DNA from: Acidobacteriota bacterium
GTDB taxonomy: Bacteria > Acidobacteriota > Terriglobia > Bryobacterales > Bryobacteraceae
Assembly (NCBI GenBank): GCA_017307505.1
Contig: JAFKEE010000039.1
Location: 80,579-144,578 of the forward strand
Reading direction: 5' to 3'
Length of the DNA: 64,000 nt
The notes beneath the pieces are model-generated. The model had not been told where the DNA came from and made no database searches. It saw only the letters and a program-made list of their open reading frames with translations. Positions 20,911 through 30,500 of the stretch are shown piece after piece (within the stretch, counting starts at the first letter, position 1; each line of letters opens with the position of its first letter). Position numbers and translations under genes: made by a program.

Positions 20911-21953
20911 TCCAGCCGCTTCGATTCGACACCTTTCGGCGTCTCCCAGGCGGCCAGCACGGCCCCATCGGGCAATGCCGTCAGATTGACAAACGAGCCG
21001 TCCGGAGAAAGAACCTGCGGCTGGCTGGAGCCGGGCGTGAGGAGTTCGACGCCGCCGGTCCCGCGGGTCCAGGCCACGAAGGCACCCTTTCGGCCCTTCG
21101 CAATGGAGCTGTCCTTGCCCGCGGCAATGCGCCGCTCCGGCTTGCCTGGTTCAACCACAAAGACGTCGGACTCGCGCCGCCAGGAAGACGTGACCTTGCC
21201 GTTCTCGACATAGAAGCCGCCGCCGTCCATCGGGCAGGCATCCAGCTTCCAGGTCGCCTCGCCCTGCTTGGCGGCTGCTTCGAAATGCACGCCATCGGTG
21301 GACTTCGCCACGTACAGATCGCGCGAGCCGTCCAGTGCATTCCGCCACATCACCCAAACGGTGCCCTGCGCGTCGATCAACGCGGAAGGATGGCAGCACT
21401 GGCAGATGGTCCCGCCGGGCGACTCGTAGACCAGCACGTTCTTTGACCAGGTCTTGCCGCCATCCGCCGACTGGGAACCATAGAGCTTCGTGCCCTTCGT
21501 GCGGAGGTCGAGCCAGACCGCAAAAACCTTGCCGTTGGGACCGGCGGCCATCGCATGGAGCCCTTCCCGCGCCGAGCCGGGTTCATCGTTCACCGTGCCC
21601 GCGTAGTTCCAGGTCTTCCCCTTGTCGGTGGAACGCCAGGCGAGGAGATTCCCGGGCTGCTTCCCTGCCTCGGCGCCAGGATCGGCCACGGCAGTGATGA
21701 CCATGGCGGAATCGGTGATGGCGAGACGTGGGCCACGGTGCCGCCCCAGCGCCAGGGCGGGCGTCGCGGCTACCTTTACGGGAGCACCGAAGGTCCTGCC
21801 CTGATCCGATGACGCGGCAAAATAAACGGCACCGGGACCGCCAAACGTCATGGCCACCTGACCGTGAGCCGCCGCTGCCTGCGGCTGCCGCATGGGTCCA
21901 GCCGCCGCGGGTCCGTCCACGGGCATCATCATCAGCAACGCGAGTAGTAGCAT
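20907..21953 (-). CDS. Exported BNR/sialidase-like propeller with CxCCH motif
   Basis: This 348-residue protein has a short hydrophobic start. Four Asp-box-like repeats mark beta-propeller blades: SSDQGRTF (48-55), STDKGKTW (108-115), SADGGKTW (162-169) and STDGVHF (218-224). The notable motif is Cys184-Gln-Cys186-Cys187-His188, matched by a second conserved-looking KLDACPMDGGG with Cys240. These suggest metal or haem binding rather than sialidase chemistry, and no sialidase arginine triad is evident. AGGAG lies 7 bases before the ATG. It starts 13 bp after the TonB-receptor stop, completing an operon of Cys-rich peptide, receptor and BNR protein. Confidence 0.85.
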   Translation of the reverse strand: MLLLALLMMMPVDGPAAAGPMRQPQAAAAHGQVAMTFGGPGAVYFAASSDQGRTFGAPVKVAATPALALGRHRGPRLAITDSAMVITAVADPGAEAGKQPGNLLAWRSTDKGKTWNYAGTVNDEPGSAREGLHAMAAGPNGKVFAVWLDLRTKGTKLYGSQSADGGKTWSKNVLVYESPGGTICQCCHPSALIDAQGTVWVMWRNALDGSRDLYVAKSTDGVHFEAAAKQGEATWKLDACPMDGGGFYVENGKVTSSWRRESDVFVVEPGKPERRIAAGKDSSIAKGRKGAFVAWTRGTGGVELLTPGSSQPQVLSPDGSFVNLTALPDGAVLAAWETPKGVESKRLD

Positions 21954-21966
21954 GTTCGACTCCTGT

Positions 21967-24780
21967 CTAGAACGAGAACCGCAGCGCCAGTTGCACCGTG
22001 CGTGGATCGGCCACGGAAGTCACCTGGCGAAATGAGGCCGAAGGACTGGTTGGATAAGCGCCCGCTCCGAATACTCCATTCAGGGTAACGCCGTTTGTCC
22101 GGTTCAGCGAGTTGAAGCTCTCAGCGATCGCTTCCATCCGCAGATGCTCTGTGAACTGAAAGGCACGGCTGAGACGCACGTTCAGGTTGAAGAGGTCGAA
22201 GCCCTGGCCGGCGTTGCGCTGAATGAACGCACCGTTCACCATGGGCCGGGCCGCCGTGCCCTGCACCGTGTTGCTGCCTGCGGTGATGTTGAAGGGCAGC
22301 GCCGAGTAATACTGCAGCATGCCACCCAGTTGGAAGCCGTGGCTCACCAGTTGCCAGCGTGTCTTCGCCGCTGCCATCGGGGTATGGATGGTGCCGTTGA
22401 AAACGATACGGTGGCGCTGGTCATCATCGGAGCGCCCCCAGTCCTGCCAGATGTTGTACTGGTCAACCGGCGAACTGAAAAAGAACTCGCCGACGTTGGC
22501 AAGCGCCTTGGAGTAGGTGTACGAGATCCGGTAACTGCCCCACCGCGAAGGCCGCTGGACGAATGAGACGTGCAGCCCGTCGTAACGGGAATCGGCCTGC
22601 GGAGCGTACTGGGTGTTATTCGCGTAGTTGGAATTCGGCCGGCAGCCGTTGTTCGTGCCCGCCGCCACGCAGGTGGGCACGTTCTGATTGATGGACACGA
22701 TCAGGTGCAGGCCGCGCAGGTGTTCGTAGCCTACGCTCAGGGTGCTGTGTGCGCCCAGTTGCTGCTCCACTTCCAGGCTGCCTTGCGTGGAATACGCGTT
22801 CTGCATGTTGACGTCCATCGTGGAGAAGTTTGGCAGCACGGAGGCAGGCAGTGCTCCGATGACATTCGGAAACACCGGTGCGCCGGCCTGCGTGGGGCTC
22901 AAGCTGACGCTGATCTGGCTGGCCGGCATAACGGTGGTGGAGTTGCCGCTGGAAAGCAGAGCGTTGGCCAGGGCGCGCAGGGGCACACGATCGTAGAAGA
23001 GTCCGAAGCTGCCACGAACCACTGTCCGGCGGGACGCGAAAGGCGACCACGCGAAGCCGCCGCGTGGCGAGACGTTGTTGGTGTCGGTGTGGATGGACTC
23101 GAGAAACTGCAGGTCGTAGCGAACGCCCAGATTCAGCGTGAAGCGGGGCGTGACCTTCCATTCGTCCTGAACGTAGAAGCCGGCGTTCGGGTTGGTTTGT
23201 GAGTTGACAGCATTGCCGAAGGTCTGGGTGAAGCCGGCGTTGTTATAGACCCCGCCGAGGAAGTTGGCGAGGGACGAGAACGAATAGCTGCCGCGCAGAG
23301 TGCGGGGATAAGTGATGGTGGTGGAGTTGTAGAGGAAGTTGCCCCCCGCGCGAAGGGCGTGCGTACCGGCCTGGTACGAGACGTTGTCCACCAGTTCGAT
23401 CAGCTTGTTCTTCCGTCCGGTGGGCGAGCCCGAAAGGCGGCCGAAGGTAGCGACACCGGCGATGCTGACCGAGGGGCCGTAGAGGTCATTGGGCTCGGCC
23501 GACAGACTGCTGGCCGTGAGCTGGCCGCGGGTCTCATTCACCAGACGCGGCGAGAGAGTGAGGATGTTGCTGGCGGCGAGATTGTAGTCGGTATTCTCCA
23601 GGCCCGCCGCAGCGGTGGTGGCACTCAGCCCACCGGCGCCCCGGGTGTTGCTGCTGCTGACGTCATAGAGGCTGAACCGCAGGCTGAACTGGTCGGCCGG
23701 ACGAAACTGATGATCCAGCTTGCCGATGACATTGGTCAGCCGGACGGGATTCGAGTAGAGGCCGGTAGCGAGGCGCGGCCCCTGATAGCCCGTGGCATCC
23801 AGGCGCGAATTGATGATGGCAACGTTGGCGGGTGAGATCGTAACCAGCCCGGACTGATTCAGATTGCGCTGCTCGAAGTTCGCGAAGTAGAACGTGCGGT
23901 CGGCCACGAGGGGCCCGCCCAGGCTGGCTCCGTATTGCGCCTGGGTCAGCGGCAGTCTGGTGCCGGACAGAGCATTGCTGGCATTGAAACGCTGGTTGCG
24001 GAAGTAGCCGTAAAGATCCCCGTGCATCCGGTTTGTGCCGCTTTTGGTAAGCACGTTGATATACCCGCCCAGCGCCCGGCCGAACTCCGCCTGTCCGCCG
24101 GACGTGACCACCTGGAAGTTGTTGACCGCGTCGACACTGTACAACATGCCGCCCAGGCCGGCCGCGTCGTCGTTGGCGCTGAGGCCGTCGACGATGAAGC
24201 TGTTCGAGAAGTTCCGCTGGCTGGCGATGGAGATGCCCTGGCCCGGCACGGCCGAGGTTTCGGGAAAGAGTTGGGTGCTGGCGGTATTCGTTGGGGAAAC
24301 ACCGGGCACCAGCAGGGCGATGTCGGTAAAGTTGCGGCCGTTCAGCGGGAGATTGGCCACCTCGGCCTGGGCGACAGTGCCCGCCACCTGGCTTCGTCCG
24401 GCCTCCACCAGGCTCGCTTCGGAGGCGACTTCCACCGCTGTCTGCGCCCCGCTCACCCGCAGTTCGAACGGGAGTTCGAAGGCAGCGCCGACCGTGAGGG
24501 TGACCCTCTGCGTGTTGGGGGTGAAGCCCGGTTGCGTGACGAGAACCTCATACGGCCCGGGACGCAGATAAGGAAAGCGGAACCGTCCTTCGCGGCTGGT
24601 CGTCGTATAGCTTGTCTGGTTCGTTTCGAGCTGCCGTGCCTGCACGGCGGCCCCTTGTACCACCAGCCCGGAGGAGTCAGTCACACGGCCGCTGACGCTG
24701 GCATGGCTCATCGTCTCCTGCGCGGAGGCGAAAAGACAGATAAAAAGCGGAAAAACTGGCGCAATCGGGCGCAATCGCAT
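21967..24780 (-). CDS. TonB-dependent receptor with carboxypeptidase-regulatory-like domain (937 aa)
   Basis: This is an outer-membrane receptor of the acidobacterial type. A signal peptide (MRLRPIAPVFPLFICLFASA) leads into a CarboxypepD_reg/Cna-B-like domain (about residues 28-110, VSGRVTDSSGLVVQGAAVQA). A plug domain follows (about 125-230, with NLPLNGRNFTDIALLVPGVS), then a long beta-barrel ending in Phe (QLALRFSF). ATG 24780 is preferred because GGGAG lies 6 bases before it and the frame further upstream is not signal-like. At 937 residues it is smaller than the other three receptors here. It lies between a Cys-rich exported peptide and a CxCCH BNR protein, which hints at a metal or metal-complex ligand. 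The ligand is inferred. Confidence 0.92.
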   Translation of the reverse strand: MRLRPIAPVFPLFICLFASAQETMSHASVSGRVTDSSGLVVQGAAVQARQLETNQTSYTTTSREGRFRFPYLRPGPYEVLVTQPGFTPNTQRVTLTVGAAFELPFELRVSGAQTAVEVASEASLVEAGRSQVAGTVAQAEVANLPLNGRNFTDIALLVPGVSPTNTASTQLFPETSAVPGQGISIASQRNFSNSFIVDGLSANDDAAGLGGMLYSVDAVNNFQVVTSGGQAEFGRALGGYINVLTKSGTNRMHGDLYGYFRNQRFNASNALSGTRLPLTQAQYGASLGGPLVADRTFYFANFEQRNLNQSGLVTISPANVAIINSRLDATGYQGPRLATGLYSNPVRLTNVIGKLDHQFRPADQFSLRFSLYDVSSSNTRGAGGLSATTAAAGLENTDYNLAASNILTLSPRLVNETRGQLTASSLSAEPNDLYGPSVSIAGVATFGRLSGSPTGRKNKLIELVDNVSYQAGTHALRAGGNFLYNSTTITYPRTLRGSYSFSSLANFLGGVYNNAGFTQTFGNAVNSQTNPNAGFYVQDEWKVTPRFTLNLGVRYDLQFLESIHTDTNNVSPRGGFAWSPFASRRTVVRGSFGLFYDRVPLRALANALLSSGNSTTVMPASQISVSLSPTQAGAPVFPNVIGALPASVLPNFSTMDVNMQNAYSTQGSLEVEQQLGAHSTLSVGYEHLRGLHLIVSINQNVPTCVAAGTNNGCRPNSNYANNTQYAPQADSRYDGLHVSFVQRPSRWGSYRISYTYSKALANVGEFFFSSPVDQYNIWQDWGRSDDDQRHRIVFNGTIHTPMAAAKTRWQLVSHGFQLGGMLQYYSALPFNITAGSNTVQGTAARPMVNGAFIQRNAGQGFDLFNLNVRLSRAFQFTEHLRMEAIAESFNSLNRTNGVTLNGVFGAGAYPTSPSASFRQVTSVADPRTVQLALRFSF

Positions 24781-24836
24781 ACACATCTCCCTGACATGAC
24801 GGCGCGTAGGCCGCACGGCTGCTTCTTTGGCAAGAG

Positions 24837-25229
24837 TCAGGCGAAGGTCAGGGGTGGTGGGCGTTGTTGCAGGCTGTAGGCCGAGACGGCGGTGACGATT
24901 CGAACGTCGCTGCAGGCAACCAGATCCGCGGCGGGCCAGTCCTGGGCATCTTCCGGAAGCGCGGGATGGAACAGCTCCACCGCAAGCTTGGTGGCAGAAG
25001 CCGTCTGGCCGCACTGGCCGCCACAGGACTTATCGGAAAGGATCGCATTCGCGGGGCTGGTCTTACGGCAGCAGCACTTCTTGCCGGTGCGGCAGCAGGC
25101 CATGCCGGACATGGAGCGCTCAGGCGAGGCGGCCGCCAGCGGCAACAGCAGAAGCAGCGAATACAGGAGGAGCAGAGTTCCGGCAACGACACGTTGCCCC
25201 CAGCGACTGAGGTGTGTGGAACCCAGCAT
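24837..25229 (-). CDS. Small Cys-rich exported protein
   Basis: The product is 130 residues if started at ATG 25229. A strongly hydrophobic signal or anchor (about 13-34, LLLLYSLLLLLPLAAA) is followed by a cysteine cluster: CC at 45-46, CCC at 52-54, then Cys69, Cys73 and Cys106, with lysines and arginines between. The tail is proline-rich (RPPPLTFA). I do not recognise a family, though similar small exported Cys-rich proteins are found in copper-handling operons. The frame extends to a GTG at 25268, but a TATATT at 25241-25246 (minus strand) suggests transcription starts after it. A gap of 56 bp separates it from the TonB-receptor start. Confidence 0.6.
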   Translation of the reverse strand: MLGSTHLSRWGQRVVAGTLLLLYSLLLLLPLAAASPERSMSGMACCRTGKKCCCRKTSPANAILSDKSCGGQCGQTASATKLAVELFHPALPEDAQDWPAADLVACSDVRIVTAVSAYSLQQRPPPLTFA

Positions 25230-25287
25230 CCCTGGGCGCCAATATAGCACGCGTCCCTTGAGAGACACGCATCATTTCGGCCTGGGA

Positions 25288-26658
25288 TTAGGCCGGCGGC
25301 AGGTCCTCGGCAACTCCGCCATCGACGGTGGCGCGTAGTTGCCCGGATCTCAGACGGATGTCGAGAGCCGTGCCCGGCGGCGCATCGGCGGGCGACTTCA
25401 CGATGCGCCCGGAATCGGTCTGGACGATGGCGTAGCCCCGGTCCAGGACCCCCAGCGGGCTCAGCGCCTGGAGTTGCGCAGCGAGAGGATTCAAGCGAAG
25501 CGACGCCGCATTGAGACGCCGCCGCATGAGCTCCGGCAGCGGCTGTGTCGCGCCCTGGAGACGCTGACCCACGGCGAGCAGGCGACGGCGCATGCGGTCG
25601 TCCAAAGCGTGCACAGCGTTATCGAGGCGCCTCCGCCCGGCCGCCAGGCGGGTACGAGGATCGTGCTGGCGCAGCCGCTGATCCACATCGTCGAGGCGCT
25701 GACCCAGACGAGCAATGCGGCGCTGCAGCAGGCTGGCGGCGTGTTGAATCCCCTGCTCGTGCAGGCGGCGGCCCGCCTGAGAGAGCCGGAAGTGGATGGC
25801 GCGCTCCACACGATGCGTTGTCGTTTCGAGGGCAGCGAGGATGTCCGCGCGATTGCGAACAACCAGCTCAGCGGCAGCCGAAGGAGTGGGCGCCCGCAGA
25901 TCGGCGACGAAGTCTGCGATGGTGAAGTCGGTCTCGTGTCCGACAGCGGAAATCACGGGCATCGGGCACTCCACGATGCAGCGCGCGACAGCCTCCTCAT
26001 TGAAGGTCCAGAGGTCTTCGATGGATCCACCGCCGCGGCCCACGATGATGACGTCGGGCCAGCCGGATTCCGCGAAATAGAGCAGCCCTTCGCAGATGCC
26101 GTCGATGGAGCCTTCGCCTTGGACTGGCGTCGGGAAGAGCCGGATGTGCAAACCGGGAAAGCGGCGGCGCAGGACAGTCAGCATGTCCCGGATGACGGCT
26201 CCGCGCGGCGAGGTCACGATCCCGATGCGGCGCGGAAAAGTGGGGAGAGGACGCTTCCTCTCTGCGGCGAACAGACCTTCCGCGGCCAGCCGCGCTTTGA
26301 GCTGCTCGAAGGCGAGCTGCAGCGCGCCCACGCCTTGGGGCTCCAGCGACGAAACGATGAGCTGATATTCGCCCCGCTCCTGCCGGACCTCGATGGAGCC
26401 GCGAGCCACCACCGCAATCCCGTCGTTGGGCTTGAATCGCAGGTAGCGGAGGGTGTTCTTGAATAGGACGCAACGAAGCTGCGCGCCGGAGTCTTTCAGC
26501 GTGAAGTACGCGTGTCCGGAGGTCCACACCTTGTACCCCGAGATCTCCCCCGTGATGCGGACATCGTCAAACTGATTGGTCAACAACCGGTGAATGGCGG
26601 CGGTGACTTCCGTGACGGTGAAGACGGAGGGCGCGGAGTCGAAGGTGAGTTGTTCCAT
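25288..26658 (-). CDS. xseA: Exodeoxyribonuclease VII large subunit
   Basis: This catalytic subunit of exonuclease VII degrades single-stranded DNA in both directions. The 456-residue length is normal. The N-terminal OB-fold occupies residues about 8-100 (VRITGEISGYKVWTSGHAYF, then LKDSGAQLRCVLF). The catalytic domain has GIVTSPRGAVIRD (about 145-157) and the DVIIVGRGGGSIEDLW motif (about 198-213), followed by a long coiled-coil arm rich in Arg, Leu and Gln (about 265-400). The small subunit gene xseB is not next to it within this window. It starts about 90 bp from the cytochrome c gene on the same strand. Confidence 0.97.
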   Translation of the reverse strand: MEQLTFDSAPSVFTVTEVTAAIHRLLTNQFDDVRITGEISGYKVWTSGHAYFTLKDSGAQLRCVLFKNTLRYLRFKPNDGIAVVARGSIEVRQERGEYQLIVSSLEPQGVGALQLAFEQLKARLAAEGLFAAERKRPLPTFPRRIGIVTSPRGAVIRDMLTVLRRRFPGLHIRLFPTPVQGEGSIDGICEGLLYFAESGWPDVIIVGRGGGSIEDLWTFNEEAVARCIVECPMPVISAVGHETDFTIADFVADLRAPTPSAAAELVVRNRADILAALETTTHRVERAIHFRLSQAGRRLHEQGIQHAASLLQRRIARLGQRLDDVDQRLRQHDPRTRLAAGRRRLDNAVHALDDRMRRRLLAVGQRLQGATQPLPELMRRRLNAASLRLNPLAAQLQALSPLGVLDRGYAIVQTDSGRIVKSPADAPPGTALDIRLRSGQLRATVDGGVAEDLPPA

Positions 26659-26748
26659 CCGTAGGATTAGGGTCGCATAGGAGGGCCGGCGGAGGCTGAG
26701 ATTGCGTTGGCACCGCAGGCCCAGGCCCTCCGCGTTGCTACGATCGGC

Positions 26749-27147
26749 CTACTTCATCTTGTAGCTGCCGTCCGCCGCCTTCTCACGGTGCGCCTCGTGA
26801 CAGCCCTTGCACGTGCCACCGAGGGTCCCGAAGGCGGCCGAGGCCTTATCGAAATCGCCGGCCTGCGCGAACTTGGCAATATCGGCGGCAGCGGCCTTAG
26901 CGGTAGCCGCGCCCTGCTCGGCGTCGGCAACCGACTTTGCCTTGTAGAAGCCGTGCACCTTGTCGAAGGCATCCGCCACCTTCTGCGCGGAAACTGCGGC
27001 ATCAGCCGACTTCGCTTCCAGCGCCTTCTTCGTGGCGCCCATGTTGCCGCCGACCGTCTTCATCCACCCGGGAAACTGGGCCTCGTCCTGACCCAGCAGG
27101 GCGCCCATGGAAAGGACCGCCAGCAGCAGCCCGATTCGCATCTTCAT
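26749..27147 (-). CDS. Exported class II-like cytochrome c
   Basis: The 132-residue product has a signal peptide (MKMRIGLLLAVLSMGALLG). An Ala/Lys-rich all-helical body follows, then one haem-attachment motif CKGCH close to the C-terminus (about residues 113-117, TCKGCHEAHREK). A C-terminal haem after a four-helix body is the arrangement of class II cytochromes (c' and c556). It would be a periplasmic electron carrier or gas-binding protein. An AGAGGTG stretch lies about 8 bases before the ATG. No dedicated partner is adjacent. Confidence 0.88.
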   Translation of the reverse strand: MKMRIGLLLAVLSMGALLGQDEAQFPGWMKTVGGNMGATKKALEAKSADAAVSAQKVADAFDKVHGFYKAKSVADAEQGAATAKAAAADIAKFAQAGDFDKASAAFGTLGGTCKGCHEAHREKAADGSYKMK

Positions 27148-27582
27148 TCGCTAACACCTCTTCGCGCGGCTGAACCGCAGATTCTGAACTGTCTGGTCAT
27201 TTTACGCACCCGCTCCGGCTTTGTCATCGGAAAGCGTCGCAACCGAGCCGGACGCCACACGCCTCGGGCGGCAAATCCGCTGACCGGCCCACGAGCAGAT
27301 CCCGGCTGGAGTCTCTTCCTGGACCCGACATCCAGCCGTAAGTGCTTCCACGTCGAGGCATTGGCCCAGTGAGCGGCACGAGACCGCCAACCGGCAGGTA
27401 GGAACCCGTCGCCCATTTCAGAGGGCTTACTCTGCTTTACAAGTGCCGCTGTGTATCGTTACTAATTCTATCGTTTGATTTCTTTTTAGCTTGTGTTTTG
27501 ATTTCGCGCATGGTATCACTTTCGTATCATCTCGCAGGGGCAAGTTGCCCCAAGGAGAAGTCTTGTAGGGTAGGAGAGTTTT
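27148..27582. promoter_or_regulatory. Gene-free control region before the TonB receptor
   Basis: This is 435 bp without a supported gene between divergent genes. The right third (about 27421-27582) is visibly AT-richer than its surroundings. It contains direct repeats TATCGTT (two copies near 27455-27475) and GTATCA (two copies near 27513-27530), a perfect palindrome (27537-27551), and a good Shine-Dalgarno (TAGGAGAG) 4 bases before the receptor ATG. A TTGTGT / 17 bp / TATCAC pair (27491-27519) is a weak promoter candidate. The left part shows nothing I can name. Confidence 0.5.
27537..27551. repeat. Perfect inverted repeat upstream of the receptor start
   Basis: GGGGCAA-G-TTGCCCC has 7-bp arms around one base. 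It is immediately followed by AAGGAG and lies 31 bp before the receptor ATG. It could be a repressor site or a small RNA hairpin affecting translation. The role is inferred. Confidence 0.6.
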
Positions 27583-30500
27583 ATGCTGCAACTGAATCGA
27601 CGCCTGATCTCGAGTCTCATCCTCGTGGTCGCGGCCTGCGTCGCACCAGCGGCTCTTTGGGGACAAGGGACTGATTTAGCAGGGATTCGCGGCACAGTCA
27701 CCGACATCTCCGGCGCGCGAGTACCCAATGCCAAAGTTACGATCACGGACCTGGGCACACAGGCCGTGAGGATTCTCGAAACAAATGCGGAAGGGGAGTA
27801 CGAAGCCACCGGTCTCAAATCCGGCAGCTACAAGGTCTCCTTCTCGGCCACCGGCTTCAACACGCTGGAGTTCAGCGGAGTCGTGTTGCGCACGAGCGAA
27901 ACCGCGCGACTGGATGGCCATCTGGAAATCGGCCGCGCCAACGAGGTGGTGGTCATCAAGGAAGAAGCGCCCATGGTCCAGACCGACAACCCGACCGTGG
28001 GCGGCTCGCTGAACAATGAGCAGGTCACAGCCCTGCCCCGCGACAGCCGCGACTATACCTCGTTTCTGTACTTGAGCCCGAACGTCACGCAGAGCAGTAC
28101 GGACGGGAGCTTCAAGTTCCTGGGCGCACAGAGCTATGGAGCCAGTTTCTCGGTGGACGGCCAGCGTACCAATGGCGGCGTCTTTGGCGGCCCCACTTCC
28201 AGCCAGCCTTCGCTCGAGACCGTCGGCGAGGTCACCGTGCTTTCGAACAACTTCACGGCCGAGTATGCCGGTATCGCCAACATCCGCGTCAGCACCCGCC
28301 GCGGCGACGCCACTTACCATGGCTCGGCTTTCTGGGATAACAAGAACTCCGCTTTGGCGGCCTGGGACATCCGGGACAAGAATGGCCAGGCCAGTTTCGT
28401 CCCCACGCCCGCCACCGACAGATACCCGAATCCGTATTTCAACCTCAACGAGTTCGGCGGTTCCTTTGGCGGCCCGCTGCCGAAGATCAAGAACACCTAC
28501 TTCTTCGCGGCCTATGAACGACGCTATCTAAACAGTCCGGTCTACATCCGCAACACACGGCTGCCGCACCCTTCGTTGCTGGCTGGTGACTTCACTAAGG
28601 TGGCCGATTCAGTCAAGCCGCTGGTGCCGTCTGGTGTTGCGCTGACCCCTACGGAGATCGCGCAGAACACGGTGGATGGCGCCGGCGAGCGGTTTACAAC
28701 GATCCCGCAACGGCTGCTGAATCCGACCACCGCCAAACTGGTGCAGAGCTATTTCCCGCAGATCAGCACCAGCGCGCCCATCAATGCTTCGAACGGCCGG
28801 CTGGTGGAGTATTCGACCAATGTGCCCGGCACGTTGGTGCGCAACCTGGGCACCATACGTGTCGACCACGACTTTCGCGAAGCCGATCGCATGTACGTCG
28901 TCTATAACGCGCAGAGCCTGGACTCAGCCAACAGCGCAGTGGTGGCGCCGTTCCTACCTCTGGGCCTGACACAGAACAACAGCCGCAATGACACGGTCTC
29001 CATCTCGGAGATCCACATGTTCGCGCCGACCGTGATCAATGAAGCGCGCGGCGGCTTCAACCGTGTGCCCAGCTTCCGGCGCTCGAACAACACTCTGCGG
29101 GAAGTCCTGCAGAACATCGGTTTTAACGATGCAGACATAAAGGCCTACGGCGACGTGATCACACCGTCGGCGCTGGACACCTTTGGTCATCCCGCCGTGA
29201 ACCTGGGTACGAACTTCCAGGCGCTGACCAACGGCGGCCGCAATACCTACCGGCCGTTGGATCAGACGCTCGTGACGTTCGGCGACACCATCACCTGGCT
29301 GAAGGGCCGGCACACGATCAAGGCCGGCGCCGATGCGGTCTACAATGCCGCGAAAGACGGCTTCACCAGCGGCCGCGGCAACCCTCGCGGTCTCATCAAC
29401 TACAGCGGAGCCGGCACCGATCCCCTGGCCCGCTTCCTCATGGGCCTGCCCGCCAACACGGTCAGCTACGTGAACCAGTTCCGTCCCCCCATGGACGTGC
29501 ACAACTGGGAGCAGGGCTACTTCGTCCAGGACGATTTCAAAGTCCATCCACGCCTGACCCTCAATCTGGGCCTGCGCTATGAGATCGTCACCCCGTTCAC
29601 CGAGAACAACGACCTGATGGTGAACTTCGACCCCGACTTCGTCGGCAACGGCAAGCGAGGCCGCTATGTCGTGCCATCGCAAAAGACCCTCGCCTATGTG
29701 GACCCCCGCTACATCGCCTTCGGCGTCGTCACGGCGGACAAACTTGATCTGCCGCGCTCGCTCGTCCGGACCGACTACGGAAACATCGCGCCGCGCATCG
29801 GTGTGGCCTGGCGGGTCACTGAAAAGTTCGTGCTCCGCGGCGGCTATGGCATGTTCTACCCCACCTCGGCCGCACAGGGCATTCGTGATCCTCTGGCGAC
29901 CAACTCCTTCCAGGTGAGCCTGACGAAGACCAACACCGCGGATGCGCCACTTTCCGGTTGGCCGGGCGCCACGCATGGCAGCAGCCCGATGTCCGGCGGC
30001 GCGCTCAGTGCCCTCAGCGGCATTACCTCCGGCAATTGGGTCCCATTTAACCTGAAGCAGCCCCGCATCCATCAGTACAATGTGACCCTCGAACGGGAGC
30101 TAGGCTGGCAGACCGGCATCCGCGTGTCCTACCTCGGCACCCTGATGCGGCGCCTCATCTCCGGCGCTGACGCCAACCTGATTCCGCCCAGCGACCAGCC
30201 GTTCGGCACCACTACCGGCGACGGCGTCACGGCCTGCTCGCCCGACGACGGCAACTGCGATTACTCCGACGCCGATAAGAAGCGCCTGCCTTATCCGGAC
30301 CTCGGTAACTATCTCACCGGCTTCGGCAACCTCGGCCATGGCCGCAGTCACGCGTTCCAGACCGAGGTGAACCGCCGCTTCGCCGGCGGCTTCACGCTGA
30401 ACGCGTCCTACACCTTCCTGGATCAGAAATCGACCGCGCCCGACACAGGCAACTCCAGCCTGGGCGGCACGGCCTACAACCAGTTCAATCCCGAAGCGGA

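Noticed and set aside
27144..27416. 90-codon minus-strand frame upstream of the cytochrome c gene
   Set aside because: Arg- and Ser-rich, no recognisable start signal, overlaps the cytochrome gene start.
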